Assembly: GCF_016584115.1 (NCBI RefSeq)
Contig: NZ_NRSK01000020.1
Location: 1-52,126, forward strand
Source of the DNA: Ectothiorhodospira mobilis
GTDB taxonomy: Bacteria > Pseudomonadota > Gammaproteobacteria > Ectothiorhodospirales > Ectothiorhodospiraceae
Length of the DNA: 52,126 nt
Reading direction: 5' to 3'
Numbering within the stretch: the first letter of the stretch is position 1; each line of letters begins with the position of its first letter. Below the pieces are notes generated by a model. It had not been told where the DNA came from and made no database searches. It saw only the letters and a program-made list of their open reading frames with translations. Below are positions 25,382 through 36,474 of this stretch, in pieces. The translations under genes and the position numbers were made by a program.

Positions 25382-28081
25382 TCATGAGCCCTCGCCGCCG
25401 CCCGCGGGCGGATCCAGGGCCTCCCGCAGGCGCGCGGCGATCTTTGCCTGATCCTCCGGGTCCTGGATGGGGGTGTCGTCCAGGTGGGTGATGTAGAAGA
25501 TGTCGTCGGCCTGTTCCCCGGCGGTGGCGATCTTGGCGTTATGCACCTTCACCCGGCAGTCGGTGAGGATGATGCCGATGCGCGAGAGCAGCCCCGGGCG
25601 GTCCGAGGTGGTGACCGAGAGCACCGTGCGCTGATGGTGGGGGCGGGGGGCGAAGCTCACCTCCGTGGGCACGTCGAAGTGCTTGAGCTGGCGTGGGGTG
25701 TTGCGGCGCACCGCGCCGGGACGCCGGTCGGGCTCCTTCAGGCGCTCCTTGAGCAGCCGGCCGATCTCCTGCACGCGGTAGTCCTGGGTGATGGGCTGGC
25801 CGCTGTCCTCCAGCACCAGGAAGGTGTCCAGGGTGCGGCCGCTGGCGGTGGTGATGATGCGCGCGTCCACGATGTCCAGTCCCAGCTGGGTAAGGGCGGT
25901 GGCGGTGAGGGCGAACAGGTGGGGATGGTCCTCGGTGTAGAGGAAGATCTCCGTGCTGCCCCGGGCCGTCTCCTGGCGTACCTGCACCACGGGCAGGTCC
26001 TCGTCATCCGCCTCCAGGATGGCCCGGGTGTGCCAGGCGATCTCGTCCGCCGAATGGCGCAGGAAGTAGTCGCTGTCGAAATCGTTCCAGATGGCAAGCA
26101 CCGTGGCCTTGTCCACCCCCCGTTCCTTCAGCATCCCCAGGGCCTGGGTCTGCGCCTCCGCCACCATCTCGTCCTGGTCCGGTGGGTTGTCCAGGCCGCG
26201 GCGCAGCATGCGCCGGGTGGCGGTGTAGAGGCTCTCCAGCAGGGAGTTCTTCCAGGAGTTCCACAGTTGGGGGTTGGTGCCGCGGATGTCCGCTACCGTG
26301 AGCAGATAGAGGTAGTTCAGGCGCATGAGGTTGCCCACCCGGGCGGCGAATTCCATGACCACCTCCGGGTCGGAGGTGTCCCGGCGCTGCGCGGTGAGGG
26401 AGAGCAGCAGGTGGGAACGCACCAGCCAGGCCACCAGGTTGGCGTCGAAGGGGGGCAGGCCGTGGTGCAGGCAGAAGGCGCGGGCCTCCTCGGCCCCCAG
26501 CTCGGAGTGGTCGCCGCCGCGCCCCTTGGCGATGTCGTGGAACAGCCCCGCCAGGTAGAGCAGCTCCGGTTTGGGGATGCGGCGGAAGATGCGCGAGCAC
26601 TCGGGCAACTCGTCCGCATGTTCCGGATCGGCCATGCGCCGCAGGTTGCGGATCACCACCAGGGTATGCTCGTCCACGGTGTAGACATGGAACAGGTCGT
26701 ACTGCATGCGCCCCACGATCAGGCCAAAGGCCGGGATGTAGGCGGCGAGTACGCCGTAGCGGTTCATGCGCCGCAGCTGATGGGTGACCCCCCGGGGCTG
26801 GCGCAGGATCTCCATGAACAGGGTGCGGCAGGCCAGGTCGTTGCGGAAACGGTCGTCGATCAGATGGCGGTGGGCGCGGATCTCGCGGATGGTGGAGGCA
26901 CGGATGCCCTGCAGGTCGGGATGCTGCTGCAGCAGCAGGAAGGCCTCCAGCAGGGCGGGTGGGTACTGGCGGAAGACCCCGGGATGGGTGATCTCCAGAA
27001 ACCCCCGGCGGGCCTGGAAGCGGCGGTTGATGGGGACCACCTCATCGCCGTCGTCCTCCAGCAGGATGGCTTCGCGAAAGTGCTGCAACAGCATCTCGTT
27101 GAGCCGTTCCAGGCCCATGACCGTGCGGAAATAGACCTGCATGAACTGCTCCACCGCCAGGTTGTGGTCCTGGTCGCTGAAACCCAGCAGATGGGCGAGG
27201 CGGCGCTGGTGGTCAAACAGCAGCCGGTCCTCCTTGCGGCCCGCCAGCAGGTGCAGGGCGAAACGCACGCGCCACAGGAAATCGCGCCCCTCCATCAGAT
27301 CGCGGCACTCGTTCCCGGTGAGAAAGCCGTGGTCCACCAGCTCCTCCAGGTCGCCGGAGCCGAAGTGGCGGCGGGTGACCCAGGCGATCATCTGGATGTC
27401 CCGCAGTCCGCCGGGGCTCTCCTTGAGGTTGGGTTCCAGGCGGTAGGCGGTCTCCCCGAAGCGCAGATGCCGGGCCTGCTGCTCCTCCAGCTTGGCGGCG
27501 AAGAAGGCCCGGCTGTTCCACATGCGCTCCGGTGCGATGTGCGTCCCGAGATCGGCGAACAGGGTATCGGGGCCGGCCAGGGGGCGGTATTCCAGGAGAT
27601 TGGTGGCCACGGTGATGTCCCGTTCGGCCTCGCGGGTGCAGTCCTCCAGGCTGCGTACGCTGTGGCCCACCTCCAGGCCGATGTCCCAGAGGAAGGTGAG
27701 CAGGTCCACCAGGGCCTCCTCGGTGGCGGTGGGCAGGTCACCGCCGCGGTAGAGGATGAGGATGTCGATGTCCGAACCCGGGTGCAGCTCGCCGCGGCCA
27801 TAGCCGCCCACGGCGGCCAGGCCCAGGTCCGCCTGGCCGCCCAGGCCCAGGGCCGACCAGGCCTGTACCAGCAGGCGGTCCACGACGGCGGCCCGCCCCC
27901 GCACCAGATCCTCCACCGGGCATCCGGCCTCGAAGGCGGAGCGCAGGGCCGCATGCACACCTTCCAGGACCTGGACGAAGGCCTGGCGGTCCGGGGCGGG
28001 CGTGGCCTGCAGGGCCGCCTCCCGCGCGGGCCAGTCCAGTCGCTGTGCCAGGGCCTGGGGGAGGGGGATCACGCGGGGCAT
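25382..28081 (-). CDS. glnD: [Protein-PII] uridylyltransferase/uridylyl-removing enzyme
   Basis: This 899-residue bifunctional enzyme senses glutamine and adds or removes UMP on PII, setting nitrogen status. It shows the nucleotidyltransferase site GGYGRGELHPGSDIDILIL, the HD hydrolase domain with LFHDIAKGRGGDHSELG, and two C-terminal ACT domains (LFALTATALTQLGLDIVDAR and TTSDRPGLLSRIGIILTD) that bind glutamine. All catalytic motifs are intact. It begins 5 bp after the map stop, so map and glnD are co-transcribed. Confidence 0.96.
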   Translation of the reverse strand: MPRVIPLPQALAQRLDWPAREAALQATPAPDRQAFVQVLEGVHAALRSAFEAGCPVEDLVRGRAAVVDRLLVQAWSALGLGGQADLGLAAVGGYGRGELHPGSDIDILILYRGGDLPTATEEALVDLLTFLWDIGLEVGHSVRSLEDCTREAERDITVATNLLEYRPLAGPDTLFADLGTHIAPERMWNSRAFFAAKLEEQQARHLRFGETAYRLEPNLKESPGGLRDIQMIAWVTRRHFGSGDLEELVDHGFLTGNECRDLMEGRDFLWRVRFALHLLAGRKEDRLLFDHQRRLAHLLGFSDQDHNLAVEQFMQVYFRTVMGLERLNEMLLQHFREAILLEDDGDEVVPINRRFQARRGFLEITHPGVFRQYPPALLEAFLLLQQHPDLQGIRASTIREIRAHRHLIDDRFRNDLACRTLFMEILRQPRGVTHQLRRMNRYGVLAAYIPAFGLIVGRMQYDLFHVYTVDEHTLVVIRNLRRMADPEHADELPECSRIFRRIPKPELLYLAGLFHDIAKGRGGDHSELGAEEARAFCLHHGLPPFDANLVAWLVRSHLLLSLTAQRRDTSDPEVVMEFAARVGNLMRLNYLYLLTVADIRGTNPQLWNSWKNSLLESLYTATRRMLRRGLDNPPDQDEMVAEAQTQALGMLKERGVDKATVLAIWNDFDSDYFLRHSADEIAWHTRAILEADDEDLPVVQVRQETARGSTEIFLYTEDHPHLFALTATALTQLGLDIVDARIITTASGRTLDTFLVLEDSGQPITQDYRVQEIGRLLKERLKEPDRRPGAVRRNTPRQLKHFDVPTEVSFAPRPHHQRTVLSVTTSDRPGLLSRIGIILTDCRVKVHNAKIATAGEQADDIFYITHLDDTPIQDPEDQAKIAARLREALDPPAGGGEGS

Positions 28082-28085
28082 GGCA

Positions 28086-28856
28086 TCAGCCGGGGCGCTC
28101 GTCGCGCCGCAGGGTGAGGATCTCGTAGCCGTCCTCGGTCACCACCAGGGTGTGTTCCCACTGGGCCGACAGGCTGTGGTCCTTGGTCACCACGGTCCAG
28201 CCGTCCGCCAGCACCTTGGTATGGCGCTTGCCCAAGTTGACCATGGGCTCGATGGTGAAGGTCATCCCCGGGCGCAGTTCCAGACCCTCCCCGGGCTTGC
28301 CGAAGTGCAGCACCTGCGGGTCCTCGTGGAACTCGCGGCCGATGCCGTGGCCACAGTATTCGCGTACCACGCTGCAGCGCTGGGCCTCCACATAGGTCTG
28401 GATGGCGTGGCCGATGTCCCCCAGGCGCACGCCGGGGGCCACCTGGTGGATGCCGCGCCACAGGGCCTCGTGGGCCACGTCCACCACCCGCTGTGCCTTC
28501 ACCGAGGGCTTGCCCACGATGAACATGCGGCTGGTGTCGCCGTGGTAACCCTCGTGGATCACGGTGATGTCGATATTGAGGATGTCCCCGTCCTTGAGCC
28601 GCCGATCCCCGGGGATGCCGTGGCACACCTGGTGGTTGAGGGAGGTGCAGATGGAGCGGGGGAAGCCGCGGTAGTGGAGGGGGGCGGGGGTGGCCTTCTG
28701 CACGTTCACGATGTGCTCGTGGCAGAGGCGGTCCAGTTCATCTGTGGTGACCCCCACGCGCACATGGGGCTCGATCATCTCCAGGACCTCGGCGGCCATG
28801 CGGCCGGCCACACGCATCTTCTCGATCTCTTCGGGGGTCTTGATGGTTACGGGCAT
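28086..28856 (-). CDS. map: Methionine aminopeptidase, type I
   Basis: This 256-residue metalloenzyme removes the initiator methionine from new proteins. The metal ligands are visible: Asp in ILNIDITVIHEGYHGDTSRMF, His in GHGIGREFHEDPQVLH, and the two Glu in FTIEPMVN and WEHTLVVTEDGYEI. It is divergent from rpsB, a common arrangement, and heads the map-glnD unit. Confidence 0.97.
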   Translation of the reverse strand: MPVTIKTPEEIEKMRVAGRMAAEVLEMIEPHVRVGVTTDELDRLCHEHIVNVQKATPAPLHYRGFPRSICTSLNHQVCHGIPGDRRLKDGDILNIDITVIHEGYHGDTSRMFIVGKPSVKAQRVVDVAHEALWRGIHQVAPGVRLGDIGHAIQTYVEAQRCSVVREYCGHGIGREFHEDPQVLHFGKPGEGLELRPGMTFTIEPMVNLGKRHTKVLADGWTVVTKDHSLSAQWEHTLVVTEDGYEILTLRRDERPG

Positions 28857-28927
28857 CGTTGGGGTGGGATCCTTCGGTGAGGCGCCGGCAGGGTGGGTTT
28901 ACGGGCCCGGCGCGCCGCGCTATGCAT

Positions 28928-28956
28928 TTGTTGTGAAAGACCGTTTATGGTATAAA
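28928..28956 (+). promoter_or_regulatory. Probable rpsB-tsf promoter
   Basis: TTGTTG (28928-28933) and TATAAA (28951-28956) are spaced by 17 bp and sit 147 bp before rpsB. This leaves a leader of about 140 nt. In gammaproteobacteria the rpsB leader can fold into an S2-binding autoregulatory structure; I cannot confirm that fold by eye. Confidence 0.55.
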
Positions 28957-29102
28957 GCGCCCGCGTTCCATGCAAACTGCAGGACCGGAGCGCCCACGCT
29001 CGATCCAAGAAACCACACATGCGCCGACACGTACAGCGGGGTGCCCCCAGCGGGTTGCTGTGCGGGGCGCATGGAGGCCCAACCCTATACAGGAGAATCC
29101 TC

Positions 29103-29879
29103 ATGGCCAACGTGACCATGCGTCAGATGCTCGAGGCCGGTGTCCATTTCGGCCACCAGACCCGGTACTGGAACCCGAAGATGGAACCCTACATCTTCGG
29201 CCACCGCAACAAGATCCACATCATCAACCTCGAGAAGACGGTCCCCTGCTTCAACGACGCGATGAACTACCTGGGCAAGATGGCCGCCAATGGCGGAACC
29301 ATCCTGTTCGTGGGCACCAAGCGCTCCGCCCGGGACCAGGTGGTGGAGCACGCCAAACGCTGCAAGATGCCCTATGTGAACCAGCGCTGGCTGGGGGGCA
29401 TGCTCACCAACTTCAAAACGGTGCGCCAGTCCATCCGGCGCCTCAAGGACCTGGAGACCATGCACGAGGACGGCACCCTCAACCGCCTGGCCAAGAAGGA
29501 GGCCATGATGCGGGTGCGGGAGATGGAGAAGCTGGAGCGCAGCCTGGGGGGCATCAAGGACATGCCGGGCCTGCCGGACGTGATGTTCGTGATCGATGTG
29601 GGTCATGAGCGCATCGCCATCAGCGAGGCCCGCAAGCTGGGTATCCCGGTGGTGGCCGTGGTGGACAGCAACAATTCCCCGGACGGCGTGGATTACGTCA
29701 TCCCCGGCAACGACGATGCCATGCGCGCCATCCAGTTGTACCTGACGGCCGCTGCCGATGCCATCAATGAGGGCCGTAATGTGGCCCGCGCCGGCTCGGC
29801 CGAGGACTTCGTGGAAGTGGAAGAGGGCGCGGCCCCGGCCCCGGCCGGTGAGGCCGCTGCCCCCGCCGCCCAGTCCTAA
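29103..29879 (+). CDS. rpsB: 30S ribosomal protein S2
   Basis: This 258-residue ribosomal protein starts [20 protein letters not shown] and contains [31 protein letters not shown] and the C-terminal signature [20 protein letters not shown]. An acidic Ala/Pro-rich tail ends the protein. The ribosome-binding site AGGAGAA lies just before ATG 29103. It heads an rpsB-tsf-pyrH-frr series. Confidence 0.98.
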   Translation: MANVTMRQMLEAGVHFGHQTRYWNPKMEPYIFGHRNKIHIINLEKTVPCFNDAMNYLGKMAANGGTILFVGTKRSARDQVVEHAKRCKMPYVNQRWLGGMLTNFKTVRQSIRRLKDLETMHEDGTLNRLAKKEAMMRVREMEKLERSLGGIKDMPGLPDVMFVIDVGHERIAISEARKLGIPVVAVVDSNNSPDGVDYVIPGNDDAMRAIQLYLTAAADAINEGRNVARAGSAEDFVEVEEGAAPAPAGEAAAPAAQS

Positions 29880-29899
29880 GGCGCGCTTCAGCCGAATCG

Positions 29900-29933
29900 C
29901 CCCGTCGCGCCCGGATGCCCCGGCGCGGCGGGG
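29900..29933 (+). promoter_or_regulatory. GC-rich hairpin between rpsB and tsf
   Basis: Bases 29900-29911 and 29922-29933 form a 12-bp stem with one G-U pair and a 10-nt loop. There is no T-run, so it is not a strong intrinsic terminator; partial attenuation or mRNA processing between rpsB and tsf is plausible. Confidence 0.55.
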
Positions 29934-29961
29934 AAACCGAACATTCAGGAGTGATTTTCTA

Positions 29962-30840
29962 ATGCAGATTTCCGCATCCATGGTCAAAGAACTGCGCGAG
30001 ATCACCGGCGCAGGCATGATGGAATGCAAGAAGGCCCTCACCGCCGCCGGCGGGGATATGGACGCCGCCATCGAGCAGATGCGCAAGTCCGGTGCCGCCA
30101 AGGCGGTGAAGAAGGCGGACCGGGTGGCCGCCGAGGGCCGTATCGTGGTCTCCGCCTCCGGGGACGGCCACCGCGCTGCCATCGTTGAGGTGAACTGCGA
30201 GACCGATTTCGTGGCCAAGGATGAACACTTCCAGGCCTTCAGCCAGCAGGTGGCAGACCAGGTGCTGGCCCATGAGCCGGCGGATGTGGACGCCCTCATG
30301 GCCCTGTCCGGCGAGGAAGGCACCCTGGAGGAGACCCGGGCCGCGCTGGTGGCCAAGATCGGTGAGAATGTCCAGGTGCGCCGTTTCGAACTGGTGGGGG
30401 GTGCCGACAGCGTGCTCGGTCACTATCTGCACGGCGCCCGCATCGGCGTGGTGGTGGAGCTGGAAGGGGGCGACGAATCCCTGGCCCGGGATCTGGCCAT
30501 GCATATCGCCGCCAGCCACCCGGTGTGCGTGGACGAGTCCCAGGTGCCCCAGGAACTGCTGGAGAAGGAAAAGGCCATCTTCCGTTCCCAGGCCGAGGAG
30601 AGCGGCAAGCCCGCCGAGATCATCGAGAAGATGATCAGCGGCCGCATCAAGAAGTACCTGAGTGAGATCACCCTGGTGGGGCAGCCCTTTGTCAAGGATC
30701 CGGACCAGGCCGTGGGCAAGCTCCTCGAGCAGGCCGGGGCCCGCGTGCGCCGCTTCATCCGCTACGAGGTGGGCGAGGGCATCGAGAAGAAGAGCGAGAA
30801 TTTCGCCGAAGAGGTGATGGCCCAGGCCAAGGGGTCCTGA
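29962..30840 (+). CDS. tsf: Elongation factor Ts
   Basis: This 292-residue guanine nucleotide exchange factor recycles EF-Tu. It shows both signatures, [17 protein letters not shown] and [15 protein letters not shown], and the C-terminal [19 protein letters not shown] 29962 follows the ribosome-binding site CAGGAGTGA. The frame upstream of it overlaps rpsB and is rejected. Confidence 0.98.
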   Translation: MQISASMVKELREITGAGMMECKKALTAAGGDMDAAIEQMRKSGAAKAVKKADRVAAEGRIVVSASGDGHRAAIVEVNCETDFVAKDEHFQAFSQQVADQVLAHEPADVDALMALSGEEGTLEETRAALVAKIGENVQVRRFELVGGADSVLGHYLHGARIGVVVELEGGDESLARDLAMHIAASHPVCVDESQVPQELLEKEKAIFRSQAEESGKPAEIIEKMISGRIKKYLSEITLVGQPFVKDPDQAVGKLLEQAGARVRRFIRYEVGEGIEKKSENFAEEVMAQAKGS

Positions 30841-30843
30841 GTC

Positions 30844-30909
30844 TCGGGACCCTCCCGGGGCATCGCCCCCGAGCAAGACACCCCGGGGTCCCTCGGGCCC
30901 CGGTCCCGA
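30844..30909 (+). repeat. Inverted repeat between tsf and pyrH
   Basis: Bases 30844-30851 (TCGGGACC) pair with 30902-30909 (GGTCCCGA), enclosing further GC-rich self-complementary sequence. No T-run follows. It may reduce read-through or protect mRNA ends. Confidence 0.4.
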
Positions 30910-30933
30910 ACCACCAGCCATCCAGGTTACCCC

Positions 30934-31662
30934 ATGACAGACGACAACCGGCCCGCCTTCAAGCGCATCCTGCTGAAGCTGAGTGGTGAGGCCCTCATGG
31001 GGGACCAGGACTATGGCATCTGTCCCCAGGTGCTGGGCCGGGTGGCCCGGGAGGTGGCGGAGTTGAGCCGGTTGGGGGTGGAGGTGGCCATCGTCATCGG
31101 CGGCGGCAACATCTTCCGCGGCGCGGGCATGGCCCAGGCGGGCATGGACCGGGTGACTGCGGACCATATGGGGATGCTGGCCACGGTGATGAACGGCCTG
31201 GCCATGCAGGACGCCCTGGAACGGGTGGGCAAGTTCTGCCGCGTCATGTCCGCCCTGAAGATCAACCAGGTGTGCGAGGACTACATCCGCCGACGCGCCG
31301 TGCGCCACCTGGAAAAGGGGCGGATCGTGGTCTTTGCCGCGGGCACCGGCAATCCCTTCTTTACTACTGACACCGCCGCCAGTCTGCGGGCCATCGAGAT
31401 GAACGCGGACGTCATGATCAAGGCCACGAAGGTGGATGGCGTCTACGATGCCGATCCGGTATCGAATCCCGCAGCGAAACGCTATGAACGGCTCACCTAT
31501 GACGAGGTCCTGAATCACCGCCTCGGGGTGATGGACGCCACCGCCATCGTCATGTGCCGGGACAACGACATGCCCCTTCGGGTCATCAATATCTACAAGG
31601 AAGGGGAACTCCTGCGCCTGGTTATGGGAGAGCGCGTGGGGACCCTGGTCGAGAGAGGTTAG
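30934..31662 (+). CDS. pyrH: UMP kinase
   Basis: This 242-residue amino-acid-kinase-fold enzyme phosphorylates UMP to UDP and is regulated by GTP and UTP. It shows [51 protein letters not shown] and [13 protein letters not shown]. Its product feeds UDP-sugars, including the UDP-GlcNAc used by the lpx and gnn genes in this window. frr follows after 6 bp. Confidence 0.98.
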   Translation: MTDDNRPAFKRILLKLSGEALMGDQDYGICPQVLGRVAREVAELSRLGVEVAIVIGGGNIFRGAGMAQAGMDRVTADHMGMLATVMNGLAMQDALERVGKFCRVMSALKINQVCEDYIRRRAVRHLEKGRIVVFAAGTGNPFFTTDTAASLRAIEMNADVMIKATKVDGVYDADPVSNPAAKRYERLTYDEVLNHRLGVMDATAIVMCRDNDMPLRVINIYKEGELLRLVMGERVGTLVERG

Positions 31663-31668
31663 CGCCAC

Positions 31669-32226
31669 ATGCTGGATACCATCAAGAAAGACGCCGCCAC
31701 GCGCATGGGCAAGAGTATCGAGTCCCTGCGCCAGGAGATGGCCAAGATCCGCACCGGCCGTGCCCACACCAGCCTGCTGGACCATATCCATGTGGAGTAC
31801 TACGGCAGCGAGGTGCCCATCCACCGGGTGGCCAGTGTCAACGTGGAGGATGCCCGCACCCTCACCGTGACCCCCTGGGAGCGGGATATGGTGGGCAAGG
31901 TGGAGAAGGCCATCATGAATTCCGATCTGGGTCTCAATCCGGCCACCGCGGGGACCGTTATCCGTGTACCCATGCCCGCCCTCACCGAGGAGCGCCGCAG
32001 GGAGCTGGTGAAGGTGGTGCGCCACGAGGCGGAGAATGCCCGCGTGGCCATCCGCAATATCCGCCGCGATGCCAACGGTGAACTCAAGTCCATGCTCAAG
32101 GACAAGACCCTTTCGGAGGACGATGAGCGCAAGGGGCAGGACGAGATCCAGAAGCTGACGGACCAGTACGTGGCCGAGGTGGACAAGGTCCTGGCCGAAA
32201 AGGAAAAGGAACTGATGGCTGTCTGA
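31669..32226 (+). CDS. frr: Ribosome recycling factor
   Basis: This 185-residue protein works with EF-G to split post-termination ribosomes. It has the conserved [13 protein letters not shown], the domain II region with [20 protein letters not shown], and [16 protein letters not shown]. The three-helix domain I is complete. It is followed by uppS after 22 bp. Confidence 0.98.
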   Translation: MLDTIKKDAATRMGKSIESLRQEMAKIRTGRAHTSLLDHIHVEYYGSEVPIHRVASVNVEDARTLTVTPWERDMVGKVEKAIMNSDLGLNPATAGTVIRVPMPALTEERRRELVKVVRHEAENARVAIRNIRRDANGELKSMLKDKTLSEDDERKGQDEIQKLTDQYVAEVDKVLAEKEKELMAV

Positions 32227-32248
32227 ACGGCGCGGCGCAGTCCCGGCA

Positions 32249-33001
32249 GTGACAGAATTCTCCTCCAGCTTCGAAGGCGTACCCCGGCACGTGGCCATCA
32301 TCATGGATGGCAACGGGCGCTGGGCCCGGGCCCGCATGCGGCCGCGCACCGAAGGACACCGCCAGGGGGTGAAGGCGGCGCGCACGGCCGTGCGCGCCTG
32401 TGCCGCCCGCGGCGTGCAGACGCTGACCCTGTTCGCCTTCAGCAGCGAGAACTGGCGGCGTCCGCGTCAGGAGGTGGGCACCCTCATGGACCTGTTCGTG
32501 GGCTCCATTGGACGGGAGGTGCCCGAGCTGGTGGAGAAGGGCATCCGCCTGCGCTTCATCGGTGACCGGGGTGCGTTCTCCGAACGTCTGCAGGCACGCA
32601 TGGCCGAGGCCGAGGCGCGCACCGCGGACAACGATCACATGGATCTGGTGGTGGCGGTGAGCTACGGCGGACGCTGGGACATCACCCAGGCCGCCCGGCG
32701 TCTGGCCGAGCAGGTGCGCAGCGGCGCCCTGGAGCCGGAGGCGATCACCCCTGAAGTGATGGATGTGCAGCTGGCCACGGCGGACCTGCCGGACCCCGAT
32801 CTCTTCATCCGCACGGGGGGGGAGAAGCGCATCAGCAACTTCCTCCTCTGGCAACTGGCCTATACCGAGCTCTACTTCTCCGACATCCTCTGGCCCGATT
32901 TCGAAGAGGCCGAACTGGACCGGGCCTTTGCCTTCTTCGCCGGCCGGCAGCGCCGGTTTGGTCATATCCAGGAACAGATCGCGGGGAACGGGGATGCTTA
33001 G
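32249..33001 (+). CDS. uppS: Undecaprenyl diphosphate synthase
   Basis: This 250-residue cis-prenyltransferase extends farnesyl diphosphate with eight isopentenyl units to form the C55 carrier for peptidoglycan and O-antigen. It shows HVAIIMDGNGRWARAR (catalytic Asp and phosphate site), LFAFSSENWRRP, and the C-terminal LFIRTGGEKRISNFLLWQ. The start is GTG 32249; an ATG start is absent before the catalytic motif. It overlaps cdsA by 8 bp. Confidence 0.96.
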   Translation: MTEFSSSFEGVPRHVAIIMDGNGRWARARMRPRTEGHRQGVKAARTAVRACAARGVQTLTLFAFSSENWRRPRQEVGTLMDLFVGSIGREVPELVEKGIRLRFIGDRGAFSERLQARMAEAEARTADNDHMDLVVAVSYGGRWDITQAARRLAEQVRSGALEPEAITPEVMDVQLATADLPDPDLFIRTGGEKRISNFLLWQLAYTELYFSDILWPDFEEAELDRAFAFFAGRQRRFGHIQEQIAGNGDA

Positions 33002-33818
33002 GCAGCGGGTGATCACCGCCGTGCTCCTGGCCGCCGGGCTGGTGGCCGGGGTGCTCTGGTTGCCGGGGGTGGCCTTCGCCGCCGCCATGCTGGGGGTGAT
33101 CCTCCTGGGGGCATGGGAATGGGGTCGCCTGTGCGGTCTGGAGGGCCGTGCCCAGCGGGGACTCTATGTCACCGCCCTGGGGGCGGTGGCCCTGGGTTGC
33201 GCCCAGTCGGTGTTCGTCCAGGGTCTGATCTGGCCCGTGGCCCTGGCGGTCCTCTGGTGGCCGCTGGTGGTGGCGGGACTGACCGTCTACCATCCCGGGC
33301 ATCCCCTCCTGCAGGGCCCCCGGCGTCCCCTGCTGTTCGCCCTGGCCGGGGGGCTGACCCTGATCCCCGCCTGGCTCGCCCTGGTCTGGCTCCATCAGGT
33401 CCAGCCCCTGCTGGTGCTCTATCTCATCCTGCTCACCGCCAGCGCCGATACCGCCGCCTATTTCACCGGACGGCGCTTCGGCCGCACGCGCCTGGCCCCC
33501 GAGATCAGTCCCGGCAAGACCCGGGAGGGTCTGCTGGGGGCCGTCCTGGGGACCCTGCCCCTGGCCCTGCTGGGGATGTGGGCCCTGGAGATCACGCCGG
33601 GTCCGGGGGTCTATTTCGTGCTCCTGTGCCTGGTCACGGTGCTGGCCTCCGTGGCCGGGGATCTTTTCGAGAGCGTGCTGAAACGGGAGGCGGGGGCCAA
33701 GGACAGCGGTACCCTGCTGCCCGGTCATGGCGGCATCCTGGATCGCATCGACAGCCTCACCGCCGCTGCGCCCATCTTTCTGGCCGGTCTGATCTGGGGC
33801 GGATTTGTGGCAAGATAG
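32994..33818 (+). CDS. cdsA: Phosphatidate cytidylyltransferase
   Basis: This 274-residue polytopic inner-membrane enzyme makes CDP-diacylglycerol for phospholipid synthesis. It has several hydrophobic segments and the C-terminal signature [20 protein letters not shown] followed by [16 protein letters not shown] 32994 lies within the end of uppS, giving an 8-bp overlap. dxr follows after 83 bp. Confidence 0.95.
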   Translation: MLRQRVITAVLLAAGLVAGVLWLPGVAFAAAMLGVILLGAWEWGRLCGLEGRAQRGLYVTALGAVALGCAQSVFVQGLIWPVALAVLWWPLVVAGLTVYHPGHPLLQGPRRPLLFALAGGLTLIPAWLALVWLHQVQPLLVLYLILLTASADTAAYFTGRRFGRTRLAPEISPGKTREGLLGAVLGTLPLALLGMWALEITPGPGVYFVLLCLVTVLASVAGDLFESVLKREAGAKDSGTLLPGHGGILDRIDSLTAAAPIFLAGLIWGGFVAR

Positions 33819-33901
33819 CGCCTTCACGATGGCCCGCCAGGGAGCCCGGGGCACAGGCACGGCAATCCCAACGACCGCTTGAACACCGGAAGAGGATTCA
33901 C

Positions 33902-35107
33902 ATGAGCGCTACCCCCATGGGCATCACCGTCCTGGGCGCCACCGGCACCATCGGGGTCAATACCCTGGACGTGGTGGCCCGGCACCCCGGGCGCTACCGG
34001 GTTGTGGCCCTCACGGCCCACGCCAACGTGGAACGGCTGGTGGCCCAGTGCCGGGTCCATGCCCCGGAATTTGCCGTGGTGGCCGATCCGGCCCGCGAAG
34101 GGGAGCTGGCTGCCGCGCTGCGGGAGGCCGGTCTGCAGACCCGGCCCATGGCCGGCCCTGATGCCCTGGAGGAGGTGGCGCGGCTGCCCCAGACCCACTG
34201 CGTCATGGCCGCCATCGTCGGCGGCGCCGGGTTGCTGCCCTCCCTGGCGGCGGCCCGGGCCGGCAAGCGGGTGCTGCTGGCCAACAAGGAGGCCCTGGTG
34301 ATGTCGGGCCGCCTGTTCATGGACGAGATCCGCAAAAGCGGCGCCGAGCTGCTCCCCATCGACAGCGAGCACAACGCCATCTTCCAGTGCATGCCCCGGG
34401 ACTTCGGCGACGGTCTGGACCGGGTGGGGGTGGAGCGCATCCTGCTCACCGCCTCCGGCGGCCCCTTCCGCGACTACGCCGCCGAGGATCTGGAGGCGGT
34501 GACGCCGGAGCAGGCCTGCGCCCATCCCAACTGGGTGATGGGGCGCAAGATCTCCGTGGATTCCGCCTCCATGATGAACAAGGGGCTGGAGCTGATCGAG
34601 GCCTGCTGGCTGTTCGACACCACCCCCGACAAGGTGGAGGTGGTGCTGCACCCCCAGAGCGTCATCCACTCCATGGTGTCCTACAGCGACGGCTCCGTGC
34701 TGGCACAGCTGGGCAATCCGGACATGCGCACCCCCATCGCCCACGCCCTGGCCTGGCCCGAGCGCATCCACTCCGGGGTGGACCCCCTGGACATCGTGCG
34801 GGTGGGGCGGCTGGACTTCGAGGCCCCGGACATGGGGCGCTTCCCCTGCCTGCGGCTGGCCTATGAGGCCTTCCGTGCCGGCGGCACCGCCACCGCCATC
34901 CTCAACGCCGCCAACGAGGTGGCGGTGGAGGCCTTCCTGCAGGCCCGCGTCCGCTTCACCGACATCCCCCGGGTGATCGAGGCGGCCCTGGAGGCGATCC
35001 CCCGGGGGGACGCCCTGGAACTGGCGCAGATCCTGGAGGCGGACCGGGCCGCCCGGGAGGCGGCGGGTGAGGCCGTGACCCGCATCGGCGGCGCGGGGCG
35101 GGGATGA
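33902..35107 (+). CDS. dxr: 1-deoxy-D-xylulose-5-phosphate reductoisomerase
   Basis: This 401-residue enzyme makes 2-C-methyl-D-erythritol-4-phosphate, the committed step of the non-mevalonate isoprenoid pathway. It shows the NADPH site [27 protein letters not shown], the metal site [11 protein letters not shown] and [20 protein letters not shown]. The start could be ATG 33902 or, five codons on, 33917; the upstream one has a better spaced AGAGGA. It overlaps rseP by 4 bp. Confidence 0.96.
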   Translation: MSATPMGITVLGATGTIGVNTLDVVARHPGRYRVVALTAHANVERLVAQCRVHAPEFAVVADPAREGELAAALREAGLQTRPMAGPDALEEVARLPQTHCVMAAIVGGAGLLPSLAAARAGKRVLLANKEALVMSGRLFMDEIRKSGAELLPIDSEHNAIFQCMPRDFGDGLDRVGVERILLTASGGPFRDYAAEDLEAVTPEQACAHPNWVMGRKISVDSASMMNKGLELIEACWLFDTTPDKVEVVLHPQSVIHSMVSYSDGSVLAQLGNPDMRTPIAHALAWPERIHSGVDPLDIVRVGRLDFEAPDMGRFPCLRLAYEAFRAGGTATAILNAANEVAVEAFLQARVRFTDIPRVIEAALEAIPRGDALELAQILEADRAAREAAGEAVTRIGGAGRG

Positions 35108-36468
35108 GTCTGTTGGTGAGCATCGCCGCCTTCGTGGTGGCCATCGGCATCCTCGTCACCGTGCACGAGTTTGGCCACTACTGGGTGGCGCGGCGTTGCG
35201 GCGTCAAGGTGCTGCGCTTCTCCGTGGGGTTCGGCCGCCCCCTGTGGCGGCGCGTGGCCGGCCGCGACGATACCGAGTACGTCCTCGGTTCGATCCCCCT
35301 GGGGGGGTACGTGAAGATGCTGGACGAACGCGAGGACCCGGTGCCGGAGGGGGAACGCCACCGGGCCTTCAACCGCCAGACCGTGGGCCGTCGCATCGCC
35401 ATCGTGGCGGCGGGGCCCATGGCCAATTTCCTTTTCGCCATCGCCGCCTTCGCCCTCATGTACAGCCTGGGGGTGAGCGGCGTGAAGCCCGTGGTGGGGG
35501 CGGTGGAGCCTGCGACCGTGGCCGCCGCTGCGGATCTGGCCCCCCGGGACGAGCTGCTGGCCGTGGGGGATACCCGGGTGCGCACCTGGGAGCAGGCCGC
35601 CGTGGCCCTGCTGGATGAGGGCATGGACGGCGGTTCCCTGGCGCTGCGGGTGCGCACCGGGGATGGCGCCGAGGCGGTGCGGAGGCTGGACCTGGACGGA
35701 CGCCGGCATCTGCTCTCCGGCGAGGGTTCGGTGCTGGACAAGCTGGGCATCCGCCCCTGGCGCCCCTGGTCCGAGCCGGTGCTGGGGGAGCTGGTGGAGG
35801 ACGGCGCGGCGGCCCGCGCCGGCCTGCGCCCGGGGGACCGCATCCTGGAGGCGGATGGTCAACCCATCCAGGACTGGAACGACTGGGTGGCCTATGTCCA
35901 GTCCCGGCCGGACCGGGACCTGCGCCTGCGCATCCTGCGCGATGGCCGCGAACTCGGCGTGACCCTGCATACCGATGCGGTGATGGAGGAGGGCGGCAGC
36001 GTGGGCCGCATCGGCGCCTACCCCCGGGTGGACCAGGCGGCGGCAGAGGCCATGCGGGTGGTGATCCGTCACGATCCCTTCACCGCCGTGTGGCTGGGGC
36101 TGGAGCGTACCTGGGAGATGTCCGCCCTGACCCTGCGGGTCATGGCGCGGCTGATCACCGGGGACGCCGCCCTGAGCAACATCGCCGGCCCCGTGAGCAT
36201 CGCCGAGTACGCCGGGACCAGCGCCCTCATCGGGGTGACCGCCTTTCTCGGTTTTCTCGGCCTGGTGAGCCTGAGCCTGGGCATCATCAACCTCATGCCC
36301 ATCCCCGTGCTGGATGGTGGCCATCTGTTGTACTACGCGGTGGAACTGGTCAAGGGCAGCCCGGTGTCCGAGACCGTGGAGGCCGTCGGGCAGCGCATCG
36401 GCCTGGCGCTGATCGCCATGCTCATGACCCTGGCCCTCTACAACGACTTCATGCGAATCCTGGGTTGA
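35104..36468 (+). CDS. rseP: RseP site-2 intramembrane metalloprotease
   Basis: This 454-residue protease cuts the transmembrane part of RseA after DegS, freeing sigma-E, and clears signal-peptide remnants. The zinc site HEFGH (His21, Glu22, His25) sits in the first membrane helix; two PDZ domains lie at about residues 130-300, with [16 protein letters not shown] in the second, and the third zinc ligand is in [13 protein letters not shown]. Its substrate RseA appears to be interrupted in this genome. bamA follows after 6 bp. Confidence 0.96.
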   Translation: MSLLVSIAAFVVAIGILVTVHEFGHYWVARRCGVKVLRFSVGFGRPLWRRVAGRDDTEYVLGSIPLGGYVKMLDEREDPVPEGERHRAFNRQTVGRRIAIVAAGPMANFLFAIAAFALMYSLGVSGVKPVVGAVEPATVAAAADLAPRDELLAVGDTRVRTWEQAAVALLDEGMDGGSLALRVRTGDGAEAVRRLDLDGRRHLLSGEGSVLDKLGIRPWRPWSEPVLGELVEDGAAARAGLRPGDRILEADGQPIQDWNDWVAYVQSRPDRDLRLRILRDGRELGVTLHTDAVMEEGGSVGRIGAYPRVDQAAAEAMRVVIRHDPFTAVWLGLERTWEMSALTLRVMARLITGDAALSNIAGPVSIAEYAGTSALIGVTAFLGFLGLVSLSLGIINLMPIPVLDGGHLLYYAVELVKGSPVSETVEAVGQRIGLALIAMLMTLALYNDFMRILG

Positions 36469-36474
36469 AACTGA

